DNA of 64,000 nt, taken from Gracilariopsis chorda (taxonomy: Eukaryota; Rhodophyta; Florideophyceae; Gracilariales; Gracilariaceae). This document shows, one piece after another, positions 1 through 10,411 of the stretch (positions within the stretch are counted from its first letter, which is position 1; each line of letters opens with the position of its first letter). A model generated the notes under the pieces. The model did no database searches. It saw only the letters and a program-made list of their open reading frames with translations, and was not told where the DNA came from. The DNA lies in NCBI GenBank assembly GCA_003194525.1, contig NBIV01000079.1, positions 124,001 to 188,000 on the forward strand, in the 5' to 3' direction. A program made the translations under genes and the position numbers.

Positions 1-606
1 GTAAGTGGCCGATACGTTTCGCACGGTAGACATAAGATTCGAATGAGACAAGGGCACCCCCTTCGGGCGTGATGTAGTTCCCGATGTGTGCAAAAAAAGC
101 GCAGTGGTTTCTGGGGTTGGTTCGTCCGGGGGTTCAGGGACACTTTCGGGTGCTAATCCTGTAATATCCGACGGGAACTCCAAGACTGGTATTTGTACAG
201 CAGAACAGGCCTTGCGAATAGGCGAATCTGGATCAGTGCCACTTTGGATAATGGCCGCCTTGACATTTGCGTCGCGAATGTAGAATTCAAACTCCTCAGC
301 AGTGTATCCAGGGTTCAGAGGAGCAGCCGTGCGAGAAACGCTAGTAATGGCCAAGAATGAAACTACAAACGGGAGCCCGTTTGGCATAACCACGGCAATC
401 GCACTACGGGGCGGAATCTTCGTGAGCTGTGCTGCATAATGAAACACGAGATTACGAAGACGCGTATGGCTCAACTCGTTTGAAATCGTGGGAGACGCAT
501 CAGTAGCAGCCGAAAAACATATCAGAGCTGGCCTGTCGCTCACTGGCAATAACTCACGAAGATTATTGGCCGTAGGGACCATGTACTTATCATTGTCCGT
601 GACCAT
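1..606 (-). CDS. Acyl-activating enzyme (AAE3/PCS60 oxalyl-CoA synthetase-like), N-terminal part
   Basis: The frame is open from an ATG at 606-604 to the window edge, 202 codons, so the C-terminal half lies outside. It carries the AMP-binding P-loop signature HTSGTTSRPKGVP at residues 173-185, with the following residues SHSNLMSTVRN typical of the AAE3/PCS60 branch. A conserved AxAVVMPNGLPF-type segment and an APLNPGYTAEEFEFY segment come before it. Enzymes of this branch form an acyl-adenylate and then a CoA thioester; plant and yeast members act on oxalate, in the cytosol or peroxisome. No stop or frameshift is visible, which sets it apart from the other host-gene pieces here. A pogo element ends about 280 bp upstream of the start codon and may affect its promoter. 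The substrate cannot be settled from this half; a 4-coumarate-CoA-ligase-like relative is the alternative. Confidence 0.8.
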   Translation of the reverse strand, partial: MVTDNDKYMVPTANNLRELLPVSDRPALICFSAATDASPTISNELSHTRLRNLVFHYAAQLTKIPPRSAIAVVMPNGLPFVVSFLAITSVSRTAAPLNPGYTAEEFEFYIRDANVKAAIIQSGTDPDSPIRKACSAVQIPVLEFPSDITGLAPESVPEPPDEPTPETTALFLHTSGTTSRPKGVPLSHSNLMSTVRNVSATY

Positions 607-886
607 AGATACTGAGGAAGACGTACAAGCAAGAACAAGAAGATGTGAGAAAGCCGTTCGATTGTCCGGAGATGTCGATCCCCTCTTCGATTCTCACCTC
701 AAGCCTCGCTTCGAATGTCCGATTTGAGAATGCTTTGTACAAATATTGCCTAGTAGCTAGTAGAAGGAAAAGGATCAACTGGCCCTCTTGTACTGTATCC
801 TCCGGATCTGAATTCCTCGTACCTGCCGGTGGTTTTGAAGTAACAAACCCGTCTCTTTTAACATTATTCACCCCGGTATCAGCACG
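607..886. other. Upstream region of the AAE3-like gene
   Basis: This gap lies between the start codon of the minus-strand AAE3-like gene and the left end of the pogo element. It should hold the 5' UTR and promoter. No TATA box or other convincing element stands out. Short frames here on either strand look like chance. Confidence 0.4.
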
Positions 887-905
887 TAGGTAAATAAGGG
901 ACAGT
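887..905. repeat. Left terminal inverted repeat of pogo element
   Basis: This 19-bp sequence matches the reverse complement of 3092-3110 at 16 positions. The shared core is GGTAAAT followed by GGGACAGT. Confidence 0.7.
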
Positions 906-1142
906 TTCAACAAATTTAAAATGAATATAACTTCTTGAACTCCATTGCATCTGGTTTTTTGTGACATGTAAGCTTGGAGGATATCCTACGGGATAGCCAA
1001 GATTTGGGGTCAGACGGTGTCAAACAACCATTGTTGAATGAGATTTTTGCTACGACAAAGTATCCCCTTAAAGTACACCTTTTGAGGTAGAAAAGGGACA
1101 CTGTCAAGCACTGTAGAGCGCCATTGGCGCCCAAAAACAGCT

Positions 1143-2837
1143 TCAAACTTCAGTAGCTCCCTGACGCTGCGCCGCCCGTAACCTCGCCCACTGACGCCGA
1201 TCGGCCCGTGAACGGCTAAGTTGCTCCCATCGCAATCCACGATTTGACAGCCAAAGCGCAAACAGCTCTTTTTCTCTCTGTGCCTGAGCCCGCTGTTCTG
1301 CTCTGCGAACACTTTCTTGCTCCCTTTGCTCTCGTCGACCTTCGGCCTCGGCCGCCCTGGCCGCACGTTCTACAATTGTAGCCCTCTTTTCTAATTCCTT
1401 CGCCTTCAGCCTATCCAATACAACCCTTGTAGTAAGTAATGCACCTGCCGTCGTAACCAACGTTCTGTTCTCAACTACTTCACCATCTGACCTCAACATG
1501 TTCCGATTTTCCACATAATCTTTCACCAGAGCAAGATAGTTTTCATGCGCAACCTCTTGACAAGACGCTGTTCCAATGTTTGTTATATCCGTCTTCTTGA
1601 TAACGTCCGGATTTGCCGTTTGCTTGTGCGGATCCCACAACCCGCAAGCCTCAAAACCCTTCACAATATTGTTGTAAGTTACAGCTCGAATGTAGGCTTT
1701 GGTTAACAGATCGCATATGGTGTACACATCGTTTCGCGAATCGTCTTGCACGCAAAGGGTTCGCTCGTTGAGATAGTTACGGAAGTAATTATTGAAGGGA
1801 GAGAAAACGGAGTAGTCAAGAACTTGAGTTCTGTGACTTGTGTGTGCAGGCAAACAGAGAGCTATTATGCCATAATCGGCAAGAAGTTTTAAGGCTTTGT
1901 ACGAGCAGTGCGCCCCGTAACCGTCGAACGTCAAGACAATGTGGCGATGCTTCCTTCTTATTTCCGTTGTTTCCTGTACAAATTGCTCAACCCATTCGAA
2001 GAAGACGGCTGTATCGACGCCTGCCGGGTCCCTGTAACAGGTAATGGCATTAGCCTGTAGATAGCAAGAGGGTGTTTCTCTGGTTCCATCGGCACGGAGT
2101 CGATATTGTGCGCGGGCACCTTGAAGTACGACAAGGGGAGACCATGCGCGTCCATCTCCAGATACGACGGGCATTATCGTAGCATGCTGCGCATTTCCGG
2201 ACCACTTCAATTCAACGGAGTTGCTTCGGCCGTTGCTATTGAATAAGGCCTTCGAGCGAGCTCTTGTTGCTGTACGTACAGAAAAGCCACTTTCGTCGAT
2301 GTTAAAGACTTGTTCGGGGCTGTTTATTTTGTACTCCTTGTACACTTGCACAATGCGAGCGAAGTGGGAGGCAAGATTTTCCGGAGACATCGCGATCGCT
2401 CTCAATTTTTCTAGGTTGCTACGCCACTTGAGGGATATTTCTTGATGGCCTCTTAAGAAGCTGCGAACAAAGTACTCACCGGGGCGGTAGTTTTTGAATG
2501 GGATTTGCAGACGTCTGGATTGTGGGAGACCTCTCACGTAGCACTGAACCATGTCCTTGAAGCATTCTCTTGAGAGTGGTGTTCCTCTGTTGGAGAAGTG
2601 GAGAACTGCTTCACATATTGTTTGTTCTTCTGAGGGTGTAAGGGATGGTGGTCTTCCCCTGGTTTGTTTGATCACTTTGTGGCATAGTGAGCGGTGGAGG
2701 TGAGACTTAGCGACCTGGAAGCGATCGGCGCCTTTTCCAAGTGAAGTGTGACCTTGTCTATGAAAGTCGATGGCGTTCTGGAGCTTCTGCGTGTAGCCCC
2801 AATTGCTGTTCTGGGCCAAAACACGTTTGGAAACCAT
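1143..2837 (-). CDS. pogo/Tigger-type transposase (HTH + CENP-B HTH + DDE_1)
   Basis: An unbroken 564-codon frame starts at an ATG. The N-terminus (residues 10-60) resembles a Pipsqueak-type helix-turn-helix, and residues 60-135 a CENP-B-type HTH with a GRPPSLTPSEE start and a GRP-like FKNYRPGEYFVRSF segment. The DDE core follows with the first Asp in FNIDESGF (about residue 190), the second in LTFDGYGAH (about 305) and the third in QVLDYSVF (about 345). LPAHTSHRTQVLD is the usual pogo motif. The C-terminus (460-564) is a charged Glu/Arg-rich stretch, probably coiled coil. The enzyme would cut and paste the element at TA sites. All three catalytic Asp residues are present, so it may be active. 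A related decayed copy is at 15050-16909. Confidence 0.9.
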   Translation of the reverse strand: MVSKRVLAQNSNWGYTQKLQNAIDFHRQGHTSLGKGADRFQVAKSHLHRSLCHKVIKQTRGRPPSLTPSEEQTICEAVLHFSNRGTPLSRECFKDMVQCYVRGLPQSRRLQIPFKNYRPGEYFVRSFLRGHQEISLKWRSNLEKLRAIAMSPENLASHFARIVQVYKEYKINSPEQVFNIDESGFSVRTATRARSKALFNSNGRSNSVELKWSGNAQHATIMPVVSGDGRAWSPLVVLQGARAQYRLRADGTRETPSCYLQANAITCYRDPAGVDTAVFFEWVEQFVQETTEIRRKHRHIVLTFDGYGAHCSYKALKLLADYGIIALCLPAHTSHRTQVLDYSVFSPFNNYFRNYLNERTLCVQDDSRNDVYTICDLLTKAYIRAVTYNNIVKGFEACGLWDPHKQTANPDVIKKTDITNIGTASCQEVAHENYLALVKDYVENRNMLRSDGEVVENRTLVTTAGALLTTRVVLDRLKAKELEKRATIVERAARAAEAEGRREQREQESVRRAEQRAQAQREKELFALWLSNRGLRWEQLSRSRADRRQWARLRAAQRQGATEV

Positions 2838-3091
2838 GAGAATTAGCCTCGGACGATGAAAGATAATACGGTGGAAATGCAGTCTTGAGACAGGGATATG
2901 GATATGAAAATGGTGTCCGGATTGGTTTGTGGGGGGTATCTGGCAGTAAGGGAGGATGCTGAGTTCGAATCTGGCGCCAGAATTTGAATCATATGAGCCG
3001 TTTGCTGGCTACAAGATAAGCTTTCTCTCTTCGTCGACAGTTTGCTGTAAATGCCTTCAATTCTAACCAAAACTCCGTCCCTAATTACCAC

Positions 3092-3110
3092 ACTGTCCCC
3101 GATTTACCTG
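3092..3110. repeat. Right terminal inverted repeat of pogo element
   Basis: This is the reverse complement partner of 887-905. It lies about 255 bp upstream of the transposase start codon, the usual arrangement for a minus-strand transposase. Confidence 0.7.
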
Positions 3111-3142
3111 CATCGATGATACAGCACAGTATCGTGCAGTGG

Positions 3143-3236
3143 TAACCCTGTCATAGTCAAAACGACTAGGCCACATGTCCGGTGTGAACTGATGATAGTG
3201 GCAGCTGGTACACGTATATCAACCACCACAGTGCCC
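3143..3236. repeat. Dispersed repeat R1, copy 1 (about 90 bp)
   Basis: This stretch matches 17624-17716 in the same orientation with roughly 10 differences. Shared cores include GACTAGGCCACATGTCC and CGTATATCAACCACCACAGT. Copy 2 is preceded by a tRNA-like block with a Pol III B box, which suggests a SINE or tRNA-derived repeat. Copy 1 keeps only the distal part and lies just outside the pogo right end. Confidence 0.65.
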
Positions 3237-3656
3237 CTCAGGGCCGTTCTAAACTGGTGTTCTGGGACGTACCAGCGTACTGACTTGCAGTGTTTTGAGC
3301 CAATGTTTTCACCGATGTGAAAATGCACATCAACTCAAAACTGTCAGGCCTCTGCATGTCTGAACTTCAGAGTATGAATACTACTCAGACTCCAAAGAGT
3401 ATTCATCCTCTTCTCCATGGGCATGTCAGCAGATACTGTACAGTTTATACCGTCGTCGTCGCCACATCACTTTGAATTTTATAAGACGTCTTACACTTTC
3501 GTAAAGGCCATTTGACCGAGCGAGATCCCATCGCCTAAGAACACATTCCAGTTGCGTTCAAAATGTTCTCCATCATCAAGAAGGTGCTTCCGCTGATCTT
3601 GTTTGATCCTCTTCAAATATTTGGCACCAAAGCGCACGTGGTATATCGCACTCACC
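3237..3656. other. Region between R1 repeat and Harbinger transposase
   Basis: No gene is recognised here. It probably holds the left flank and 5' non-coding part of the Harbinger element. A short GAGTATGAATAC / AAAGAGTATTCATCC inverted similarity near 3370-3410 was seen, but no matching terminal repeat beyond 4924 was found. Confidence 0.3.
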
Positions 3657-4924
3657 ATGACCAAAACGAACACCAAGCGTCGTCAATCACTGCAAATAGC
3701 CGCCCTCTTGAATCTTAATGAGGCACTCTTGCTTGGATGTTTTGCTCTAGCAAAAGCAATCCAAAAACCAAAGTTGGGAAGAAAGACTCCATCATTGCTT
3801 CCCAGATTGCGTGAAACAAATCCTCGAAACGACGAACAACTAGGATTTGGCTACACCGCACGATGTTTTGAAAGACTGTTCCGAATGACACGAGCAAGCT
3901 TTGTCAGTCTTTTAGAAATTGTACAGTTAGACCTCACAAAGGACTTGGAATCTGCACGAAGACTGGGTAATGTAGTCATTACCCCAGATGTACGGCTTGG
4001 AATAACTCTTCGTGTGCTATCAGGAGGAAAATACCAAGACATTGCCCACTCACACAGAATTGGATTCTCATCTGTGTATCATATTTTTCATGAGACGTCC
4101 GGAGTTATTGGAAAAAGGTTGAAGATTGACGGACTGCCTGAATCGGAAGAAGAAATAAGAAGGCTTGCTGATGGATTTAAGACATTTCGATGCATACCAA
4201 GTCCTTTGACCAGTTGCATAGGTGCGCTCGATGGCATTCTAATTCCCATCAAGAAGCCCGAAAAGTGTCACAATCCTGCGTCGTTCTATTGCAGAAAAGG
4301 TTATTATGCACTGCCTGTACAGGCCTTGGTATCTTTCGACTATAAGTTCCTCTCTGTATCCATCAAGTGTGTTGGATCCACCCATGACTCTCTCTGTCAC
4401 AACGTATCCGAGCTTGGGCGGTTTCTGAAAGAGAAAGGACTTTCTACAGGTCATTGGATTGTAGGCGATGAAGCATTCACCTGTTCAGATGTGTTGATCA
4501 CACCGGTTCCAAGCTCCAAAGCTGGAGAGGACGAGGTTCATTTCAACTATTTTCTGTCATCATTGAGAATTATCGTGGAACAGGCATTTGGAGTTTTGGT
4601 ATCGAAGTGGAGAATACTGAAAAGTGATTTGCTATTCGACCTAGAGAAAACCACTCGGATTGTCGTTTTATGCCTGAAGCTCCATAACTTCTTGATTTAA
4701 AAGGATACAGCGTATAGGACGTTTGAATACTCAGATGCTGATCTACGTTTAGTGAAGCAACAGTCTGACGAATGGTACGCGTTCTGTGCCGGGAACAACG
4801 GAAACAATCACAGAGCGCATGCTGTACCGCCGGAGTCAAGGAAGAGAGCCGAAATGATTCGGATCGTTAAGCACCTTGGACTAAAACGTCCTCCGGTATA
4901 TAGAGCTACTGAAACACAACCTTA
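3657..4924 (+). pseudogene. PIF/Harbinger-type transposase (DDE_Tnp_4), one in-frame stop
   Basis: The frame begins with ATG at 3657 and runs to TAG at 4922-4924. It is interrupted once, by TAA at 4698-4700, after the LKLHNFLI motif. The usual family sequence continues with an acidic residue, and the frame stays coding-like afterwards (YRTFEYSDADL and a basic tail). The DDE_Tnp_4 core is intact: CIGALDGILIPI (first Asp), a YYALPVQALVSFDYKF block, GDEAF (second Asp) and the IIVEQAFGVLVSKWRIL block with the last Glu. An HTH-like segment, HSHRIGFSSVYHIFHE, comes before the core. PIF/Harbinger elements normally need a Myb-like partner protein; none is adjacent. The stop could be a recent inactivation, or could merely shorten a dispensable tail of 74 residues. 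Terminal repeats were not found. Confidence 0.85.
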
Positions 4925-4959
4925 GGAGTATCTTCTTTGTAACTCTAACTAACCATTCG

Positions 4960-5072
4960 AAAGCAGTAGAAACTATCTTCCTTCTGCCCCTCGGTTTCTA
5001 AGCAATATCGTGCTCAGGTTTCTATGAAATATTTCAGAGGTGCAGCTGACGATACAGACAAGCTAGCAATTC
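4960..5072 (+). repeat. Duplicated internal segment of the POLE pseudogene
   Basis: This 113-bp stretch copies 6613-6725 inside the polymerase epsilon pseudogene, with about 25 differences. Shared cores include CAGACAAGCTAGCAATT and ATCGTGCTCA. The copy stands directly upstream of the N-terminal piece, although the source codes for a region about 1,000 residues further on. It shows that this pseudogene was rearranged as well as truncated. Confidence 0.75.
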
Positions 5073-5078
5073 TTATCC

Positions 5079-8000
5079 GAAGATGCCGCCGTATCGGACT
5101 TCCGTACCACAATTGTATCCCGCCCGTACATGTATCTCGCCACCTATCCACACCTCCTTCGCGAAGTCGACATCGCTCTCCGAAAACGTTTTGTAGACAC
5201 TGTCGCAGATATTTCAACCGTTCATCTGAACGACATGTCCGCCCTATCAGAGTATTGTCGAAAAAACTACAGGAAGACGCTAGACACCCGGGTCGAGCCG
5301 AAAACTGCGACCATTGAGCAACGAGAAAATCCAATATACGTGGATACCGTGCGTGCTTTCCGTGACCGTCGATACGAACAAAAGCTCTCCTGAAGAAGCA
5401 AAAAAAGCTCAAGGTGGAAGCTAAGGAGTCAGGGGATATGGAAGTCCTGAAATGTGCTGAAAAGCTTGTGGTATTATACGATTCCCTGCAGTTGGCTCCA
5501 TAAATGTATCCTGAACTCATTCTACGGATATGTCATGAGGAAAGGTGCCCGTTGGTATTCTATGGAAATGGCTGGAATCGTAAAAAACACCGGAGGTCTA
5601 ATCATTCGTCGTGCGCGGGAGTTCATTGAAAAGGTTGGGCTTCCTCTTGAGCTTGACACAGATGGTATCTGGTGTGTGTTGCCGACATCTTTCCAAGAAA
5701 ACTTCTCGTTCACGACCAAGTCTGGAAAGAAATGCTCCTTTAACTACATCTGCTCCGTATTCAACGCAGACGTAGCTACAAATTTCAGCAACCATCAATA
5801 TCAGGACTTGGTAGATGCTGAGACATTGGAGTATGAGCAAAGGACGGAATGTTCAATTATGTTCGAAGTAGACGGTCCTTACGGTGCGATGGTGCTTCCC
5901 GCATCTCTGGAGGAAGAAAAGAGTATCAAGAAACGCTACGCAGTTTTCAACGACGACGATTCTCTGGCAGAACTCAAGGGCTTCGAAATCAAGAGAAGAG
6001 GAGAGCTGAAACTAATCAAAGAGTTTGAGAAGGAAATCTTTGGCCGTTTCCTTGAGGGTGGTTCAAATTTCGAGTGCTACAAAGAGGTTGGGATCACTTG
6101 TAACAAATGGCTTGATATCCTGACATCGAAGTGGGAAGGAATATCAGACGCTCAGCTCTTAGAATTGCTTGTTGAACAAAACAACATGAACAAGCCGTTA
6201 CAAGAGTACATTCAGGCTGGACAGAAAAGCTGTGCAATTACGTGCGCCAGTAGGATGCAAGAGTTCCTTGGTTCCGCTATTGTCAAAGATAAGGCTCTAG
6301 CCACTCCTTATGTTATCGGAAGAAAACCTGAGGACACTCAGGTGACTTCGAGCGCTATTACAGTGAAGATCTTCGAGTTTCAGAAAGAAGTAGTTCGGAG
6401 GCGTTTGCTAAAGAAGTGGTCGAAGAGTGCTTATAACGAAGGGCTGGCTCTGCGCTACCTTCTTGACTGGGACTATTACAAGGGACGGCTTGCAAATGCC
6501 ATACTTAAGATAGTCAGTATTCCAGCTGCCCTTCAAGCGGTTGAGAATCCTGTACCTAGGATCGAGTATTCGGCCTGGCTTGTCAAGAAATGTGGAGAAC
6601 TAACTGACGTACGGAAGCAGCAAAAACTGTCTTCCTTCTTTCGTCCGCTTCCAAAGGGACATCGTGCTCATGTTTTTATGAAATCGCTCAGGGATGCAGC
6701 TGAAGATACAGACAAGCTAGCAATTGAAGACATCGAGGATCTTCCAGTCGCGTCATGGACTTCTGCTAGAATCGCACAACGACGAGCTCGGGCAGCCGTG
6801 ACGAGGACACTACGCATAGCACAGGACATCACGAAGAGAACTGAAGTGCATCCAGGCGAATTGCTACTTCGAACAAAATTCGAAGATCCGAACATGCAAG
6901 CAGCGGAAGCGTGGAACAGGATGCTAGATCTCTTACGTTCTTCACATCCTGACATTCGATCTGATTACTCAGGATGGCTGCGCTATGCTAAAGGAATATG
7001 GCGAGCCCAACGCTTGATCAGAACTGAGCGGTATGCGCAGAAGCGCCGAATTCATGAAGTTCAAAAGAGAGATGAAGCGAGTGATACTGAGCACGAAGGG
7101 AGAGACTCACAGAGCAATGTGGATAAGCCCTTTGGAGGCTAATCATTTGCGGAGAGGTTGGGAATCAATGGTCCTCGGAAGAGATCCAAGATATATCACG
7201 GCACGTTACCTGACTACGCCCCGGGGAACTTCTTTGTTGACTTTCCAAGAGGGAAACTTCCGCAGAGTTTCTTCAAGAACAAGACGGTTCCCTTGCTGGG
7301 TACTGGTGTTATTTGGCAAACCGTTTCTGTATCTTTGGTAGCAGGGTCTCCAGGAGAATACCAGCTTTGGGTGCTTCCAACGAAGAAGGAGGCAGGTCGA
7401 TTCGAGAGCGGACAACTGTACAGTATTCCGTTGCACGTTAAGAGAGTGTTATACTCTTATTTAAAGTCAGCGTGTGAACCGAACATACCAGGCGTTTCCT
7501 GCGGTGCTATTTGCGGAGTTCCGCTGCCACGGTCCCGTCCGGTTCACCAGCTCGTTCGTTTGGAGGTATGTGAGGAACGTTTTCAGCAGACCGATAAGGA
7601 CATCAAATCCCTCCTTAACGACGCAGGGGCGGTGGATGGTGTGTTTGGAACACAAACACCATTAGAATATGAATTCATCGTCACATTTGGTACGTTTTGT
7701 GCGCCACGCAAGTTATTTGTTGCAAATACGACATCGAAAAAGCTCCTAAGGCGGGGGCTTAGCCTTGATGATACTGTACCTAAGAGGGCAGAAGCTGCAC
7801 CGTATCTTCAAAAGTCTAGAAGCGAGTCGGAAAACGTGATCCTTCATCAGGCCTTCCTCTAGGGTCTCATGCTGTAGATGGACGTTCAAGGGCCTTATAC
7901 GCATTGGTAGCACCAGATGCGAAACTGGCACATGTTGTAGTTGTCATACCCACAGAATCAGTCGGGATCAATCTCAAATGACTTTGGAGAAGTATTTTTC

Positions 8001-10411
8001 AAACGAGGGGAAAGCCTGGGAGCGCAAATCCCCACTCAACACGTGATGGAAGCAACCCAGACGAACCGAATGAAAAACGCAGAGCCTCCATTCTGCCAAA
8101 GGGCTCAAAATTTTCTACAACGATTGTGAAGACTCGGCAAGAGGCTTGCGGTCAATTACAACGCCTGTTGTCAAACTTGCGAGACGGATTACGGATGTCA
8201 GATAAACTACGGTCCATTGGTTTGAAAACTATGCTGATTGCCCAATGGCCAGCGATGGACACGGCTATTGCAACAAGTGCCATGTTTGGTTCAAAGGAGA
8301 AGACGGAGTCTCTCTACACGAACGTGTCCGCTCTTGAAGAGGGCGTTCCAGCTGTTCCAGGCTATCCTGTCATTCGAGTCCCAGGCAACGCCGAGGACGG
8401 CCACTATATGCTCATTGCCTGGGAAAACCGTGCAGCGTCCACAGCTTTGTCGAGATTTGCAGATGTTTACGATTGGCTTCCGAACCAACTACTTCTATCC
8501 AGGTTCGCTGGAATTCCAATTGGGAATATGTCTTTGACAGATGTCTATTTCCAGGCCCTTGACGTGCTGGTAGGCCGATAGTTAATCAACAGGGACCATA
8601 TTCTGTGGGCTTCTAATGCCTCTCAGCCAGACCTGGGTGGTCTTGAAGAAGATGAAAACGACCTACAAAACGTACTGCCATCAGTTCCAGAGATCGTGAG
8701 CTCCAATTAGTACCGCACGGTGTGTGTAGATACTGAGTTGACTAATCTGTCTATAGCTACCATTCTTTCTTCATCATATGTTAACCAAGTTGAAGGAACT
8801 GACCTTTCATTCGATGCAGCCGCGGGGGGAAGCTCTAAAGCTCTGAGAACAGTGGCTACTTTCTCGAGATCAAAGAAATCGTTTGGCAATGAAGGTGTGG
8901 TTGGAAAACGAATGGCACCACTAGATGAAATGGCATCATCGGCACCCGCTTTTCGCATTCTCAAGGATCTTGTGAGAAGCTGGGACAAAACAGCTTCGCA
9001 AGAAGCAAGCCCTGAAGCTGCCGCTATCGCGCGTAGCCTTTTAGATCACTTGAATCGCTGGACTCGATCAGAATCTTCAATATTGTACGATCCTGCACTA
9101 GCCAGGTTCTTGGGCTGGTTAGTCAAGAAGGTGTTTCGGCAATTGATCGGGGAACTCAGGAATCTGGGGGCCTCCGTAGTATATGCATCGTCCTCTAGAC
9201 TCTTACTGGCCACTCCGAAGACTCAAACAATTGACGGACTGCGGTACGCAGGGTTCCTCGAGAAGACTGTGAAGGAAAAGCCTCTGTTTCGTCACTTAAG
9301 GTTTCATCCTGTAATTGGGGTATACGCTGGTCTGTTGTTTGTGGATCGTTTCAATTATGGTGCACTGCCTGCACCAGAAGAGTCTCTAATCCTGAATGGA
9401 GACTTTGCAGAGGCACAAGCGTTAAGTTCAAACAGGCGACGAGTAAACGCTAGTCAGGATATTCCATTGGTGCGAATGGAATGGGATTTCCCGCGTTATC
9501 TTCCCCTACCCATCGCAGTATTGTGGACACAGGTCGTAGAAGAGTTCATTCGACGGCCAATGGTGCAGAGACTGCGAACAGAAGAGATGGAGGCTAGCAT
9601 GGAACTGGACTGCTCAGAACAAAGTGAGCACGACGAACCGAAATCGAAGAAGCGCTGCTTGAGACCGAGGGGAGATGGATTTGCTGAAGAAGTGAAGTCG
9701 CTGGTTAGAAGCCTAACCACTCAACTCCTACAGAAGGTACATGAAATGCGAGAAAAGTCTCCATCCTTGACTTTTCCTCGTGTCCCGTCGGCCCTCACAA
9801 CTGTGACAGCCAGGAACCGAAATCCCGCGCTAGAATTTGTTCGATCTTTGTGTCACGTCCTTTCGATGGATTCGACATCAACTGAGGAAGTTGCGGACAT
9901 GCGTCGAAATCTTTTGCAAATGCTTGGTGTTCGGGAATTCGCAACGGAAGCTCAGTTTTTCGATCCTGCGCTTCCAGTGCTGCTTCAAGACGTGATATTT
10001 GCCTATTGCAATGCAGTTGTCAACTTGGACGTTGCCAGGGACTCCAGATTGTGGTCGCGTGACCATGGGGAAGAATCACAGGACGAGTCTGGGCATCACA
10101 AGAAGCTGCCTTGGGCGTGCGAGTACTGCGGGAATTCCTACGATGTCAGGCAAATCGAACTGGACCTGACGAGAATTGCCCAGAAGGTTTACACGTCGTA
10201 CCAGGTTCAGGATTTAATATGTAGGAAGTGTCAGATGGTGAAAAGAGAGAACATGACATCTCACTGTTCTTGCAGTGGGAGCCCATTCGAATTGATGACG
10301 GATAGCTGCTGGGTGAGGAAGCATCTGCAAGCTCTTCGGAGTGTAGCTGAGTTTCATGGGTTTGAGTATTTGACAGAGACCGTTTCATGGATGTGCGATT
10401 CACTTGATTAG
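5079..10411 (+). pseudogene. POLE: DNA polymerase epsilon catalytic subunit (POLE/Pol2) pseudogene, rearranged
   Basis: Translated pieces follow the Pol epsilon catalytic subunit from end to end. A short N-terminal piece ([17 protein letters not shown], 5079 to about 5240) matches the region near residues 75-125 of the human protein. It is joined directly to [11 protein letters not shown] and [14 protein letters not shown], near residue 720, so about 600 residues are gone, including the 3'-5' exonuclease and polymerase motif A. Then come ILNSFYGYVMRKGARWYSME (motif B), LELDTDGIWCVLP (the motif C catalytic Asp pair reads DTD), ELKGFEIKRRGELKLI, and the large inactive C-terminal half with QPDLGG and NPALEFVRSLCHVLS. 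The Cys motif near the end (CRKC...CSCSG) is kept, but the first Cys of the preceding zinc site is lost (VIFAYC). Breaks: frameshifts near 5381, 5499 and 7860; stops TAA 7140, TGA 7979, TAG 8579, TAG 8708. A working copy must exist elsewhere. Confidence 0.93.

Larger units (their letters stand above)
887..3110 (-). mobile_element. pogo/Tigger-type DNA transposon with open transposase
   Basis: The unit is bounded by imperfect terminal inverted repeats. The left end reads TAGGTAAATAAGGGACAGT at 887-905. The right end, read on the minus strand from 3110, is CAGGTAAATCGGGGACAGT, so 16 of 19 bases match. Mariner/pogo elements insert at TA; TA stands at the left edge but the right edge has TG. Element length is about 2.2 kb, normal for Tigger elements. 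With an intact transposase frame and recognisable ends it is the youngest-looking transposon in the window. It sits just upstream of the AAE3-like gene. Confidence 0.75.

Noticed and set aside
590-967. A 125-codon minus-strand frame overlapping the start of the AAE3-like gene
   Set aside because: It is out of phase with the recognised gene, overlaps its N-terminus and crosses the pogo end; no motif is present.
5014-5520. A minus-strand 168-codon protein opposite the POLE N-terminal pieces
   Set aside because: It is the antisense of recognisable POLE sequence.
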